From Gammaproteobacteria bacterium (GTDB lineage: Bacteria; Pseudomonadota; Gammaproteobacteria; Ga0077554; Ga007554): a stretch of 64,000 nt of DNA. This document shows, in pieces, positions 22,847-32,441 of the stretch. The stretch is from NCBI GenBank assembly GCA_023266055.1, contig JAHFRW010000011.1, forward strand, positions 1-64,000, written 5' to 3'. Made by a program: the position numbers and the translations under genes. The notes under the pieces were generated by a model. It was given only the letters and a program-made list of their open reading frames with translations. It did no database searches and was not told where the DNA came from. Every line of letters starts with the position of its first letter. Positions within the stretch are counted from its first letter, which is position 1.

Positions 22847-24142
22847 TTACAGGGCGCGCCATGCCAGTAGTAAAATGGTGCCTACGGACACGGTGGCCAC
22901 GGCGATGATGGCGCCCAGTCCGGCACTGGCTGGAGCGGTAGTAGTACGGTCGGCCAGTCCCCATACCATGCCAAGTTTTATCAGCAGGTTGCCTACGGCA
23001 GCAAGGGTAATGCCCAGTACGACAACGGCAGTGGGTATTCCGCCTGAAGCATGTAATTGCGCCATGGATAATGTGACGGCATCAACGCTTACGATACCGG
23101 CGATTAATGACAGGGCATATACGCCCATCGCACCATAATGGCTGAAAGTGAGTTGTACCAGTGCAAACAACAGGCCGTAAAGTGCGCCAAACTGTAATAC
23201 GGTGACCAGATCCAGTGGATTGCTGAACGGGACATCTGTGTGACGGGTGGAGGAGGTAGGGGGTGTGGCACGCATCATGTTAGAATGGTTGCGCCATGCC
23301 AGCCATGCGCCTGTCAGCATGGTGGGTAGAAAAAGCACCATGGTGATGGGAAGGAGCGCGGGTTGTACGATAGCGACTTCCAGCAGCAAGCGCAGAAACA
23401 TGACGGTGGAAGCGGCAATAATGCCGGTGACGATGCTGGTCGAAAGGTCAGGCCGGGTATGGCTGAGGCGTGATAAGGCCAGCGTGATGGCCGTAGAACT
23501 GATCAAGCCGCCAAAGAGTGCAGTGAGCATGAGATGTCGACGTTGACCCGCTGCCCGCATGCCAAAGTAGCCAATACAGGCAATGCCTGTGACCAGCAGT
23601 ATCATTGACCAGATTTGTCGGGGATTGATGTTAAGCGGTGTATATTCCTGGTTCGGCAGAATAAGATAGGCTACCATCGCCAGCAGCACAAATTTGCCGA
23701 GAATGGTCATGTCACTGGCGGTTTTGCGGTGCTCGCCACCACTGTTGCCGGAGCGTATGCCTAGCACCAGCGTGGTAACAACGGCGATCACCAGGGGTGC
23801 AACCCACTCGCCGGTGGCGATGATGCCACCCAGCAGCCAGCACAGCAGGATGGACACTTCCTGGGTGATGCCCGTGGAGCCACTGATGATGCTGTTGCGA
23901 ATAAATACGGCGGTGACGAGGATGCCGAGCACAGCCAGCCCCAGCAGGAACACCCACTGGGACGGCCACCAGTGCATGGTCATGAAACCGCCCATGGCGA
24001 TCAGGGGGAGTGTGCCTATGCCGCTGAAATGACGGTTGCCGGAGTTCGGTGGATTATCCTGCTCAAGGCCGATTAACAGGCCGATGATGAGCGCGAGCAT
24101 CAGTGATATTGTCCAGGTCGGAATGAATTCCAGTGAAAGCAT
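22847..24142 (-). CDS. MgtC/SapB + DUF4010-type membrane protein
   Basis: LIIGLLIGLEQD N-terminal MgtC-like motif, about 12 hydrophobic segments, 431 aa. Confidence 0.85.
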   Translation of the reverse strand: MLSLEFIPTWTISLMLALIIGLLIGLEQDNPPNSGNRHFSGIGTLPLIAMGGFMTMHWWPSQWVFLLGLAVLGILVTAVFIRNSIISGSTGITQEVSILLCWLLGGIIATGEWVAPLVIAVVTTLVLGIRSGNSGGEHRKTASDMTILGKFVLLAMVAYLILPNQEYTPLNINPRQIWSMILLVTGIACIGYFGMRAAGQRRHLMLTALFGGLISSTAITLALSRLSHTRPDLSTSIVTGIIAASTVMFLRLLLEVAIVQPALLPITMVLFLPTMLTGAWLAWRNHSNMMRATPPTSSTRHTDVPFSNPLDLVTVLQFGALYGLLFALVQLTFSHYGAMGVYALSLIAGIVSVDAVTLSMAQLHASGGIPTAVVVLGITLAAVGNLLIKLGMVWGLADRTTTAPASAGLGAIIAVATVSVGTILLLAWRAL

Positions 24143-24197
24143 GAAGTTGCAATACTCCAGTGTTAGGATTTCGAGTATAGTCTGGCAGTTTAACCTA

Positions 24198-24216
24198 AAT
24201 AATGATAATTAGTATC
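24198..24216 (+). promoter_or_regulatory. Fur-box-like site
   Basis: AATAATGATAATTAGTATC matches GATAATGATAATCATTATC at 16 of 19 positions (counted by eye); lies between two divergent genes. Confidence 0.65.
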
Positions 24217-24261
24217 AAATACGCCTTTTAAAATTTCAGGGTGAGGGGATGACATAAAATA

Positions 24262-25029
24262 ATGACAACGACGATGAAAATTCTAATAAGTAATGATGAT
24301 GGTTATCTTGCCCCGGGTTTAATCTGTCTGGCGGCGGTGTTGCGTGAGGTCGCGCAGGTGACCGTCATTGCGCCGGATCGTGATCGTAGCGGTGCCAGTA
24401 ACTCTTTGACACTGTCGCGGCCAATACGTGCCACGCAGGCTGAAAACGGTTTTTTGCGTGTTGATGGTACGCCGACGGATTGTGTACATCTGGCGATCAC
24501 CGGCCTGCTTGATTACGAGCCTGACATGGTGGTGTCGGGTATTAATGCAGGTGCCAATCTGGGTGATGATGTACTGTATTCCGGCACGGTAGCAGCGGCG
24601 ATGGAAGGGCGTTTTCTGGGGTTCCCGGCTCTGGCGGTGTCGCTGGCCGGACAGGAACTGCAACATTACGAGACAGCAGCACGGGTGGTGAAAAACCTTT
24701 TGGGTCATTTACGCATGGATCCGTTGCCCGCGGATACGATCCTGAATGTGAATGTGCCGGATGTGCCGTGGGAGCAACTGGAAGGTTTTGAGGCCACCCG
24801 CCTGGGACATCGGCATAAATCCGAGCCGGTGATCAAAAGCCTCGATCCACGTGGGCGCGACATTTATTGGGTAGGCCCTGCAGGTCCCGAGCAGGATGCC
24901 GGGCCGGGTACAGATTTTCATGCGATTAAAAATCGGCGTGTTTCAATCACCCCGATTCAGGTCGATTTAACACGCTATTCCGCGCTGGATAAAGTCGCCA
25001 GCTGGCTCACCGGGTTAAAGCAGGTATGA
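24262..25029 (+). CDS. surE: 5'/3'-nucleotidase SurE
   Basis: [16 protein letters not shown]...[15 protein letters not shown]; start may be 24274. Confidence 0.97.
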   Translation: MTTTMKILISNDDGYLAPGLICLAAVLREVAQVTVIAPDRDRSGASNSLTLSRPIRATQAENGFLRVDGTPTDCVHLAITGLLDYEPDMVVSGINAGANLGDDVLYSGTVAAAMEGRFLGFPALAVSLAGQELQHYETAARVVKNLLGHLRMDPLPADTILNVNVPDVPWEQLEGFEATRLGHRHKSEPVIKSLDPRGRDIYWVGPAGPEQDAGPGTDFHAIKNRRVSITPIQVDLTRYSALDKVASWLTGLKQV

Positions 25030-25724
25030 AGCATCAGCATATCGGTATAGGCATGACCTCACAACGCACCCGCGAACGCCTGATTCAACGTTTGCAGGAA
25101 GAAGGTATACGCAATATGGCATTACTCGAAATCATGCGCAGTACGCCGCGTCATATTTTTGTGGACGAAGCACTGGCGAGCCGTGCCTACGAAGATACGG
25201 CGTTACCCATTGGGCATGGTCAGACCATTTCACAGCCGTATATTGTGGCACGCATGACGGAAGCGCTGATAGGTACCAATCCCGGTGCGGCACGGCTTGC
25301 CAAGGTACTGGAAATCGGCACGGGTTCAGGGTATCAAACCGCTATTCTTGCCAGGCTGGTAGAACAGGTGTACAGCGTGGAACGGATCGACCCTTTGATC
25401 AAACTGGCGCGTCAGCGCTTTTCCGAGATGGGGTTGCGCAATATTCGTCTCAAGCACGATGATGGCACTCTGGGCTGGCCCGATTATGCGCTCTACGATG
25501 GCATTATCGTCACCGCCGCACCGTCAGAGGTGCCGATGGCATTGCTGGAGCAGTTGGCCATGGGTGGGCGGCTGATTATCCCGGTGGGCGGGCCCGTCGA
25601 ACCCACCGGCCGTGCTCAAACGTTGTTACGCATTACGCGTACCCCTGAGGGCTACCCGCAGGAAAAACTGGATGCCGTGAGTTTTGTACCGCTGGTGTCG
25701 GGCAGAGACTATTCTCACGCATAG
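25026..25724 (+). CDS. pcm: Protein-L-isoaspartate O-methyltransferase
   Basis: [27 protein letters not shown]; overlaps the surE stop. Confidence 0.96.
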   Translation: MKHQHIGIGMTSQRTRERLIQRLQEEGIRNMALLEIMRSTPRHIFVDEALASRAYEDTALPIGHGQTISQPYIVARMTEALIGTNPGAARLAKVLEIGTGSGYQTAILARLVEQVYSVERIDPLIKLARQRFSEMGLRNIRLKHDDGTLGWPDYALYDGIIVTAAPSEVPMALLEQLAMGGRLIIPVGGPVEPTGRAQTLLRITRTPEGYPQEKLDAVSFVPLVSGRDYSHA

Positions 25725-25754
25725 CCCTGGCCTGATCCTGTTCAGGAGAGGAAC

Positions 25755-26489
25755 GTGAAGACAGCCACGTATGCCATGGTCTTGATGGTGCTGGGGTCAG
25801 TATTGTCCGCCTGTGGTAATCATGTCTATCATCGGGTTGATCGGGGTGACAGCCTGTATTCCATCGGCTGGAAATATGACCAGGATTACCGGCAGGTGGC
25901 CGCCTGGAACAATATCCCACCCCCCTACGTGATTTCACCCGGGCAGTGGTTACGTGTCGCCCCGCCCGCGCAAACCACGGCAGGTGCTTCAAGTGTGTCC
26001 AGCCGGGGTCAGGCCACCGGGCGCGCGCCAGTGGTTGACAGTAGCCGCTCGGTTGCGACGGCCCCCGTCCCTGCGTCGGTATCCGTCCGCCCCCCTGTCC
26101 CTCCGCCATCCGCCAGGGCCTGGCTATGGCCAACCCGGGGCGAGCTGGTACGTGCTTTTTCTGCTGACGAGCCTGGCAAAAAGGGTGTGGATATTCGTGG
26201 GCGCCTTGGACAACCCATCCGTTCGGCGGCTGCAGGGCGGGTCGTGTACGGTGGCAGCGGCTTGGCAGCGTACGGTAACCTATTGATTATAAAACATGAT
26301 GATAATTATCTGACAGCCTATGCCCACAATCATACGTTGCACGTTCAGGAAGGGGATACCGTCACTGCCGGACAGCACATTGCCGACATGGGCAGCAGTG
26401 GCGCGGAGCAGGTCATGCTTCATTTTGAAGTACGCTACCAGGGCAAGCCGGTAGATCCGCTCCGTTATTTACCTCCGACAATGCCTTGA
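25755..26489 (+). CDS. nlpD: NlpD-like lipoprotein (LysM + M23 peptidase fold)
   Basis: Lipobox LSAC; LysM HRVDRGDSLYSIGWKYDQDYRQVAAWN; C-terminal M23 domain IKHDDNYLTAYAHNHTLHVQEGDTV. Confidence 0.9.
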   Translation: MKTATYAMVLMVLGSVLSACGNHVYHRVDRGDSLYSIGWKYDQDYRQVAAWNNIPPPYVISPGQWLRVAPPAQTTAGASSVSSRGQATGRAPVVDSSRSVATAPVPASVSVRPPVPPPSARAWLWPTRGELVRAFSADEPGKKGVDIRGRLGQPIRSAAAGRVVYGGSGLAAYGNLLIIKHDDNYLTAYAHNHTLHVQEGDTVTAGQHIADMGSSGAEQVMLHFEVRYQGKPVDPLRYLPPTMP

Positions 26490-26538
26490 ATAGCACTCAC
26501 AAGCCCGGTATGATGGATTATTATTCAAGGGGGGCGGT

Positions 26539-27030
26539 TTGCCCTTCATGCCAATGGTGCGAGGTGCTATGGTTGCGGCGGCTATTACAATGACCCAGGA
26601 TCGGCGTGCTCGTGCTGAGCGGCGTTATGGAGCAACGTCACCCTTTAGTCGCTTTGCCTGGCAGGGCAGACGGGGTGGTTCACGGCGTGGGCAGGACACT
26701 ACCAATAGCTACGTCGACTTATACGAAGCACGTTGGTTTTATGTGGCGGTGGCAGTGTTGTTGCTGAGTTGTACCGATGCCATGCTCACCCTTAACCTGT
26801 TACACCTCGGCGCATATGAGGTTAATCCGTTCATGGCATGGTTGCTCAGCATTAATGCCAATCTATTTTTTTTCACCAAACTTGTGTTGACTGCCGGGGG
26901 AGTAGTGGTACTGGTAGCCTACAAGAATTTCCGCCTGTTTAATTGCCTGAAAGCCGGGCACGTACTCTATGCAGTTTTAGTGGGGTATGCGTTGCTGATT
27001 AAATATGAATTGATGTTATTGTCAGCATAA
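26539..27030 (+). CDS. DUF5658-like small membrane protein
   Basis: ARWFYVAVAVLLLSCTDAMLTLNLLHLGAYEVNPFMAWLL; TM-rich C-terminus. Confidence 0.6.
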   Translation: MPFMPMVRGAMVAAAITMTQDRRARAERRYGATSPFSRFAWQGRRGGSRRGQDTTNSYVDLYEARWFYVAVAVLLLSCTDAMLTLNLLHLGAYEVNPFMAWLLSINANLFFFTKLVLTAGGVVVLVAYKNFRLFNCLKAGHVLYAVLVGYALLIKYELMLLSA

Positions 27031-27178
27031 ACATGTTTACAGCCAGAAGATGGCTGCTATCCAGCCTGGTTTCCCAGTAATTTAAAATCATAAACGCACA
27101 CAAACCTGTACGTAACCTCCCTGCACCAAGTAAAATCCTCTGTAGTTCGTAACCTTTTAACCTTTAAAGAAGATAACC

Positions 27179-28885
27179 ATGCGCGTATCCCGATTTTTAT
27201 TGTCTACCGTTAAAGAAACCCCCGCCGATGCTGAGGTTATCAGTCATCAATTAATGTTGCGCGCAGGTATGATCCGCAAGCTTGCAGCAGGCCTCTACAC
27301 CTGGCTACCGCTGGGCTTGCGCGTATTGCGCAAGGTTGAGGCGATTGTGCGTGAAGAGATGGATCGCGCCGGTGCGCAAGAGGTATTGATGCCTGCCGTG
27401 CAGCCTGCCGAGTTGTGGCAGGAGTCAGGCCGGTGGAATCAATACGGGGCAGAACTGCTGCGCATCAAGGATCGCCATCACCGTGAATTCTGTTTTGGGC
27501 CGACTCATGAAGAGGTCATCACCGATGTAATACGCCGTGAAATTCGCAGCTATAAACAACTGCCCGCCAATTTTTACCAGATCCAGACCAAGTTCCGCGA
27601 CGAAACCCGCCCACGTTTCGGCGTGATGCGCGCGCGTGAATTTATCATGAAAGATGCTTACTCATTTCATCTTGATCTTGCTTCATTGCAAGAAACCTAT
27701 GACTTGATGCACAGCACGTATTCACGTATTTTTACGTGTCTGGGGTTGCAGTTCCGTGCCGTAGAGGCTGACACCGGCAGTATCGGTGGTCGTTCTTCGC
27801 ATGAATTTCATGTGCTGGCAGATTCGGGTGAAGACGCGATAGCTTTTTGCGACACCTGTGATTATGCCGCCAATGTTGAAATGGCAGTCAGCCGGTTACC
27901 TGCACCGTCACACGAAGCCGTGCGCGCCAAGGAAAAAGTCACTACGCCCGGCATTCGCACGGTGGATGAACAAGCCACAATGCTTGGCATTTCACATGAG
28001 CGCATTGTTAAAAGTATTGTTGTCATGGCTGACGATAAACCGGCGGTATTTTTCATCTGCGGTAGTGATGACCTCAACACCATCAAGGCCGCCCATGCGT
28101 TGGGTGCCATCACATTACGTCTTGCAGAAGCCGCCGAAGTACTGGCCGTCACAGGTGCGCCAGTGGGGTTTGTCGGGCCATTGAATTTGCCAGCAACGCT
28201 GACAGTGATTGTCGATTCCCAGGCCGCGCAGACACACAATTTTTCCAGCGGTGCGAATCAAGTGGATTATCATTGGATCAATCTCAACTGGGGCGTGGAT
28301 GTGCCGTTACCGACAGTGGCTGATGTGCGCAGTGTGTGCATTGGTGAACAATGCCCCCGCTGTGATGGACACTTGTCGATTCGCCGTGGCATCGAAGTTG
28401 GCCACATTTTTCAGCTGGGTACCAAATACAGCCAGGCATTGAACGCCACGTGTCTGGATGAGCAGGGCAAGGCCACAGTGATGACCATGGGTTGTTACGG
28501 CATCGGCGTGTCGCGCATTGTCGCTTCAGCCATTGAGCAAAACAATGACGCGCAGGGTATCATCTGGCCAAATTCCATTGCGCCGTTTCATGTCGCTTTG
28601 TTACCCATGAACATGCATAAATCCTATCGTGTGCGTGAGGCTGCGGAAAAATTATATGATGAATTATGCGCCGCCGGCATTGAGGTATTATTTGATGACC
28701 GCAAAGAGCGCCCCGGCGTGATGTTTGCCGACATGGAGCTGATTGGCATTCCGTATCGTCTGGTGCTGGGTGAGCGTGGTCTTGATGAAGGTGTCATCGA
28801 ATACAAGGAACGCCGCACCAACACTGGCCAGAATATTGGGTTAGCGGACGTAGTGGCATTCATGCAAGCGCAATTGACGCAGTGA
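27179..28885 (+). CDS. proS: Prolyl-tRNA synthetase
   Basis: [50 protein letters not shown]; class II motifs [11 protein letters not shown]. Confidence 0.98.
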   Translation: MRVSRFLLSTVKETPADAEVISHQLMLRAGMIRKLAAGLYTWLPLGLRVLRKVEAIVREEMDRAGAQEVLMPAVQPAELWQESGRWNQYGAELLRIKDRHHREFCFGPTHEEVITDVIRREIRSYKQLPANFYQIQTKFRDETRPRFGVMRAREFIMKDAYSFHLDLASLQETYDLMHSTYSRIFTCLGLQFRAVEADTGSIGGRSSHEFHVLADSGEDAIAFCDTCDYAANVEMAVSRLPAPSHEAVRAKEKVTTPGIRTVDEQATMLGISHERIVKSIVVMADDKPAVFFICGSDDLNTIKAAHALGAITLRLAEAAEVLAVTGAPVGFVGPLNLPATLTVIVDSQAAQTHNFSSGANQVDYHWINLNWGVDVPLPTVADVRSVCIGEQCPRCDGHLSIRRGIEVGHIFQLGTKYSQALNATCLDEQGKATVMTMGCYGIGVSRIVASAIEQNNDAQGIIWPNSIAPFHVALLPMNMHKSYRVREAAEKLYDELCAAGIEVLFDDRKERPGVMFADMELIGIPYRLVLGERGLDEGVIEYKERRTNTGQNIGLADVVAFMQAQLTQ

Positions 28886-28900
28886 TCCGGCTTTATTAGC

Positions 28901-29323
28901 GTGATCATAATCACCCCCAGCCTGTCCATTGACGAAGATGAGCTGCACGAAGATTTCGTGCGTTCATCAGGCCCAGGCGGCCAAAACGTCAACAAGGTTT
29001 CCACTGCGGTGCAATTACGTTTTGACGTGGCGCGTTCACTTTCATTACCGGATGATGTGCGCGCACGTCTCATAAAGTTATCCGGCAATAGAATCACCGC
29101 CGAAGGTGTATTGATTATTGAAGCACAACAGTTTCGTTCCCAGGTGCGCAACCGGCAGGATGCGCAGGATCGTCTGGTGGAGTTGATACGCAAAGCCACC
29201 CAAAAACCCAAGCCCCGCAAGAAAACCAAACCCACCTTCGCCTCGAAACTGCGTCGCTTGGATTCCAAGAAAAAGCGTGGTCAATCCAAGCGTTTGCGCG
29301 GTTCAAGCATTGATTCCGAGTGA
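28901..29323 (+). CDS. arfB: Alternative ribosome-rescue factor / peptidyl-tRNA hydrolase ArfB (YaeJ-like)
   Basis: VRSSGPGGQNVNKVSTAVQLRFDV GGQ motif and basic C-terminal tail. Confidence 0.93.
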   Translation: MIIITPSLSIDEDELHEDFVRSSGPGGQNVNKVSTAVQLRFDVARSLSLPDDVRARLIKLSGNRITAEGVLIIEAQQFRSQVRNRQDAQDRLVELIRKATQKPKPRKKTKPTFASKLRRLDSKKKRGQSKRLRGSSIDSE

Positions 29324-29586
29324 ATTTTTAAAAAGCGATTGAGTCATCGGGCGCGCGGTACTCACCTGAAAATCCAAACCCAGCTTGTCCCCCCGCCTCT
29401 GGCGCATTTAATAAAACCACCATATTGAGCCGATAAGCTATCAGCACGACCCATTCGTATGGGAGGCGTTCTATTGCAAAATATTTAGATGTTGTCTAAA
29501 AGGTCGGGTCAGGCAGATTTTGCTTCTGATAGTGATGGGGTTCTATTGTCTTTCTTTCTCAAGGAAGATCAAATGGGTAAGATATT

Positions 29587-31176
29587 ATGCGTACGCTGAA
29601 TGCTGTGCTGACAATCTGTTGGATTGGAGTAATGCTGGTGACACCTCCCTGTATTGCCAAATCATACCAATGGATTGATGAGAACGGAATAAAAAATTTC
29701 ACCGATGATCCATCAGCAATACCCCATAGTGCCCAATCGCAGGCCATGACGGATAAAGAGTCCGAAAGTGCCCCACCATTAAAAACATTATTTCCAGCAT
29801 TGGGCATACGAAAAATGCTTGGCGACAGGAATTTTGAAAAATTAAATATGACTTTAGAGGATTATTACAAGGAATACACGCGGGATGCTCGTAATGAAGA
29901 GGCTCTATATAATGCTTTTGGTTCTTTTTCTGTTAATGATGAAAGCTATGAGCCATTACTGGATGAATGGGTTAAGAGCTATCCCGGTAGCTATCAACCC
30001 TATCTTGCACGGGCATTCTATTTTTATAATTCTGGATGGAAAAGCAGAGGCGGTAAGTGGGCAAGTGAGACGACGAATGTCCAGAGTGAAGCGATGAGGC
30101 ATTATTTTTCACAAGCAAAAAAAGATCTTGAACAGGTTTTACAGATCAAGCCGAATCACGTTGTATCCTATTATTTATTGATCAATATGTATAAGGCAAC
30201 GGGAGGGAAATATGAAATCAGGGAGATTGCCAAAAAGGCCCTGAAAGAAAATTCGGGTTCTTTCAGTATTAGATCGTCTTATCTTTTGTCGTTAACTCCC
30301 AGGTGGGGTGGAACGTACACGGAAATGGATCAATTCGCCACAGAAGCTCAGAAATATGTACTTAAAAATCCGAAATTAAAGGCCCTGCAAGGGTATGTAT
30401 TTTATGATGCCGGCAGCATGCATCTTAATGCCAAAAATTATGGGGTAGCCCTCCAGTATCTGGACAAGGCATTATCGTTTGGTGATTTAGCAATGTTCTA
30501 TGAGGAAAGGGCCGATATCTATTATCGGATGGATAAGGATGATGAGGCGTTAAAAGATATTGGTAGAGCTATTGAGATGGCGCCACAGAATGCGGATTTT
30601 TATTTGTTGAGATCAAAAATCCTTGGCAGTAAAAAAATGATGCACGTAGCGCTTAAGGATATCGAGATTGCCGACCAATTAAATCCGAATGATGAATATA
30701 TTGCCAAACAAAAGAAATGGCTCGCCGACTCGTTTATATATTCCGGGTATGCACAACAAAAATCCAAAAATCTTTCAGGTGCCCTGATGGATTTTAATGC
30801 CGCAATACAGATTAACCCCGGTAATGCTGATGCATATTATCGTCGGGCGCGAGTATTTATCGACCAAAAAGATCTGGCCTCTGCCATCAATGATTTAAAC
30901 AAGGCAATTGAGCTTGGTCCAAATAATTTTGATTTTTATCTGTTGATGGATTGGTTATTAACTCAAAAATCTGACTGGTCCGGCATAATAAGCCATTGGA
31001 ACAGATTCATAGCCTTGAATCCAGGTTCTGACAGAGCTTATCTTGAAAGGGGAGGTGCATTTTTTCGTAAGGGTGATTTGTCTTCGGCGGTCGCTGATGC
31101 TAAAAAAGCAGCTGACTTGGGCAATGCCGAAGGCCAAAAGATCGTTGACAGATACAAGGGTCAAGTGGGGAAATAG
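29587..31176 (+). CDS. DUF4124-like N-terminus + TPR-repeat protein
   Basis: KSYQWIDENGIKNFTDDPSAIP then multiple TPR-like repeats (ALKDIGRAIEMAPQNADFYLLRSKIL). Confidence 0.8.
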   Translation: MRTLNAVLTICWIGVMLVTPPCIAKSYQWIDENGIKNFTDDPSAIPHSAQSQAMTDKESESAPPLKTLFPALGIRKMLGDRNFEKLNMTLEDYYKEYTRDARNEEALYNAFGSFSVNDESYEPLLDEWVKSYPGSYQPYLARAFYFYNSGWKSRGGKWASETTNVQSEAMRHYFSQAKKDLEQVLQIKPNHVVSYYLLINMYKATGGKYEIREIAKKALKENSGSFSIRSSYLLSLTPRWGGTYTEMDQFATEAQKYVLKNPKLKALQGYVFYDAGSMHLNAKNYGVALQYLDKALSFGDLAMFYEERADIYYRMDKDDEALKDIGRAIEMAPQNADFYLLRSKILGSKKMMHVALKDIEIADQLNPNDEYIAKQKKWLADSFIYSGYAQQKSKNLSGALMDFNAAIQINPGNADAYYRRARVFIDQKDLASAINDLNKAIELGPNNFDFYLLMDWLLTQKSDWSGIISHWNRFIALNPGSDRAYLERGGAFFRKGDLSSAVADAKKAADLGNAEGQKIVDRYKGQVGK

Positions 31177-31211
31177 TGAGAGGGGGTAGCGTCTGTTATG
31201 AGCCCACAATG

Positions 31212-31787
31212 TCAGGTTTGAGCAAGCGACGCATCGTTCTGCTTGATCCATATAATTACATCACTTACATTTTTATCGGGTGGAAATACTGGATAAAATG
31301 TTTTTTTAATGACGCCATCTATTGCAATGACCGTTATTCGCTTTATGTAAGTCGATGCCCCGTACTCGAAGGTGGGAAGATTCATCGCGTGCGTTAATTC
31401 AAGCGGTGTATCATTCAAAAGTTCATACGGTAGTGCAAGACGGGTGCTGGCTTCTTTTTGATCGGCCAGGGGTTGTGAGCTAACGCCAAATACCTTTGTA
31501 TCCATTGCGACTAATTGTGTATAATCATTTCTGAACGAGCACACTTGAGGTGTGCACCCCCGAGCTCCCGGAATGTCATTCCATCCAGTCATCGGAGGCG
31601 AGTCTGACCTTCCATTCATGGGATAGAAAAATATTACAGCCGTTCCTGCTACGGCGCCAAGGTCAACACTTTTTCCAGAGGTACTATTAAGGTAAATAGA
31701 GGGTACCCTTGAGCCGAGCAGATGATTACACGCGCCATCATCGACAGGTACCGGTAAATTGTCCGGAAGTTCGTGAAGATCCTTCAT
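31212..31787 (-). CDS. Peroxiredoxin (AhpC/TSA-like)
   Basis: AVIFFYPMNGRSD...GCTPQVCSFRNDY and KVFGVSSQPLADQKE. Confidence 0.85.
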   Translation of the reverse strand: MKDLHELPDNLPVPVDDGACNHLLGSRVPSIYLNSTSGKSVDLGAVAGTAVIFFYPMNGRSDSPPMTGWNDIPGARGCTPQVCSFRNDYTQLVAMDTKVFGVSSQPLADQKEASTRLALPYELLNDTPLELTHAMNLPTFEYGASTYIKRITVIAIDGVIKKTFYPVFPPDKNVSDVIIWIKQNDASLAQT

Positions 31788-31827
31788 TTTCGGGTATTGC
31801 TCCTCTATTCAGGCAGATAGTTCATGG

Positions 31828-32217
31828 CTACGATTTCACGGGGTGTTCCGGAAATTGCGTGACATCGTCACAGATTTCGTACCAGACGGGCTTGCTGGTC
31901 ACAAACTCATGAAAAAGATTGCGAACAATGGGGTCATCATCAAAACAGTTGGCCGCAATGGGGAAGGAATCTTCCTGTGACTCGACTTCACCGAGCGCCG
32001 TGCCACACTTTTGGCAGAAACATCGTGTGTAAATACCAGATTCGTAACGTGAGATGAATTCACGCCCTTGAATCCAACGAAAAGAATCTTTATTAACAAA
32101 AACGATGGTGCTGGCTCCTACTTTTCTGCATTGCGAGCAATGACACGTCCCCATCATGTTTGGCTCAGACGAGAGCTCGAACTTAATGGTACCACAGCAA
32201 CAGCTTCCTCTGATCAT
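31828..32217 (-). CDS. GFA-family (glutathione-dependent formaldehyde-activating-like) protein
   Basis: MIRGSCCCGTIKFEL...CHCSQCRKVGAST...CQKCGTALG; start at internal ATG. Confidence 0.88.
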   Translation of the reverse strand: MIRGSCCCGTIKFELSSEPNMMGTCHCSQCRKVGASTIVFVNKDSFRWIQGREFISRYESGIYTRCFCQKCGTALGEVESQEDSFPIAANCFDDDPIVRNLFHEFVTSKPVWYEICDDVTQFPEHPVKS

Positions 32218-32422
32218 CTTCGATTCCTCGACCTTCTGGTAAGTGACGCAAGCCATTTATTGGCGTTATCCCCTCTCTGACGTTAAGCGCGACCCCAACC
32301 TTTAGATTTGGCGGCGACGGGTAATGAGCAATGTCATACTTTTCACAAATTTCTTTCTGTGCATTTTCTACCGCCTTACCAAGGCACAACGCATTCTTCA
32401 TCTGCTGAGAATAGCGGCTCAT
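32205..32422 (-). pseudogene. Truncated Imm33-like immunity-domain fragment fused into the GFA gene start (3' limit approximate)
   Basis: KVGVALNVREGITPINGLRHLPEG resembles Imm33-like proteins, but the frame then runs antihomologously through the GFA 5' end; the expected GWYIWAGEE segment is missing. Confidence 0.5.
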
Positions 32423-32441
32423 CAGTTTTTTCTAGGAAAAG

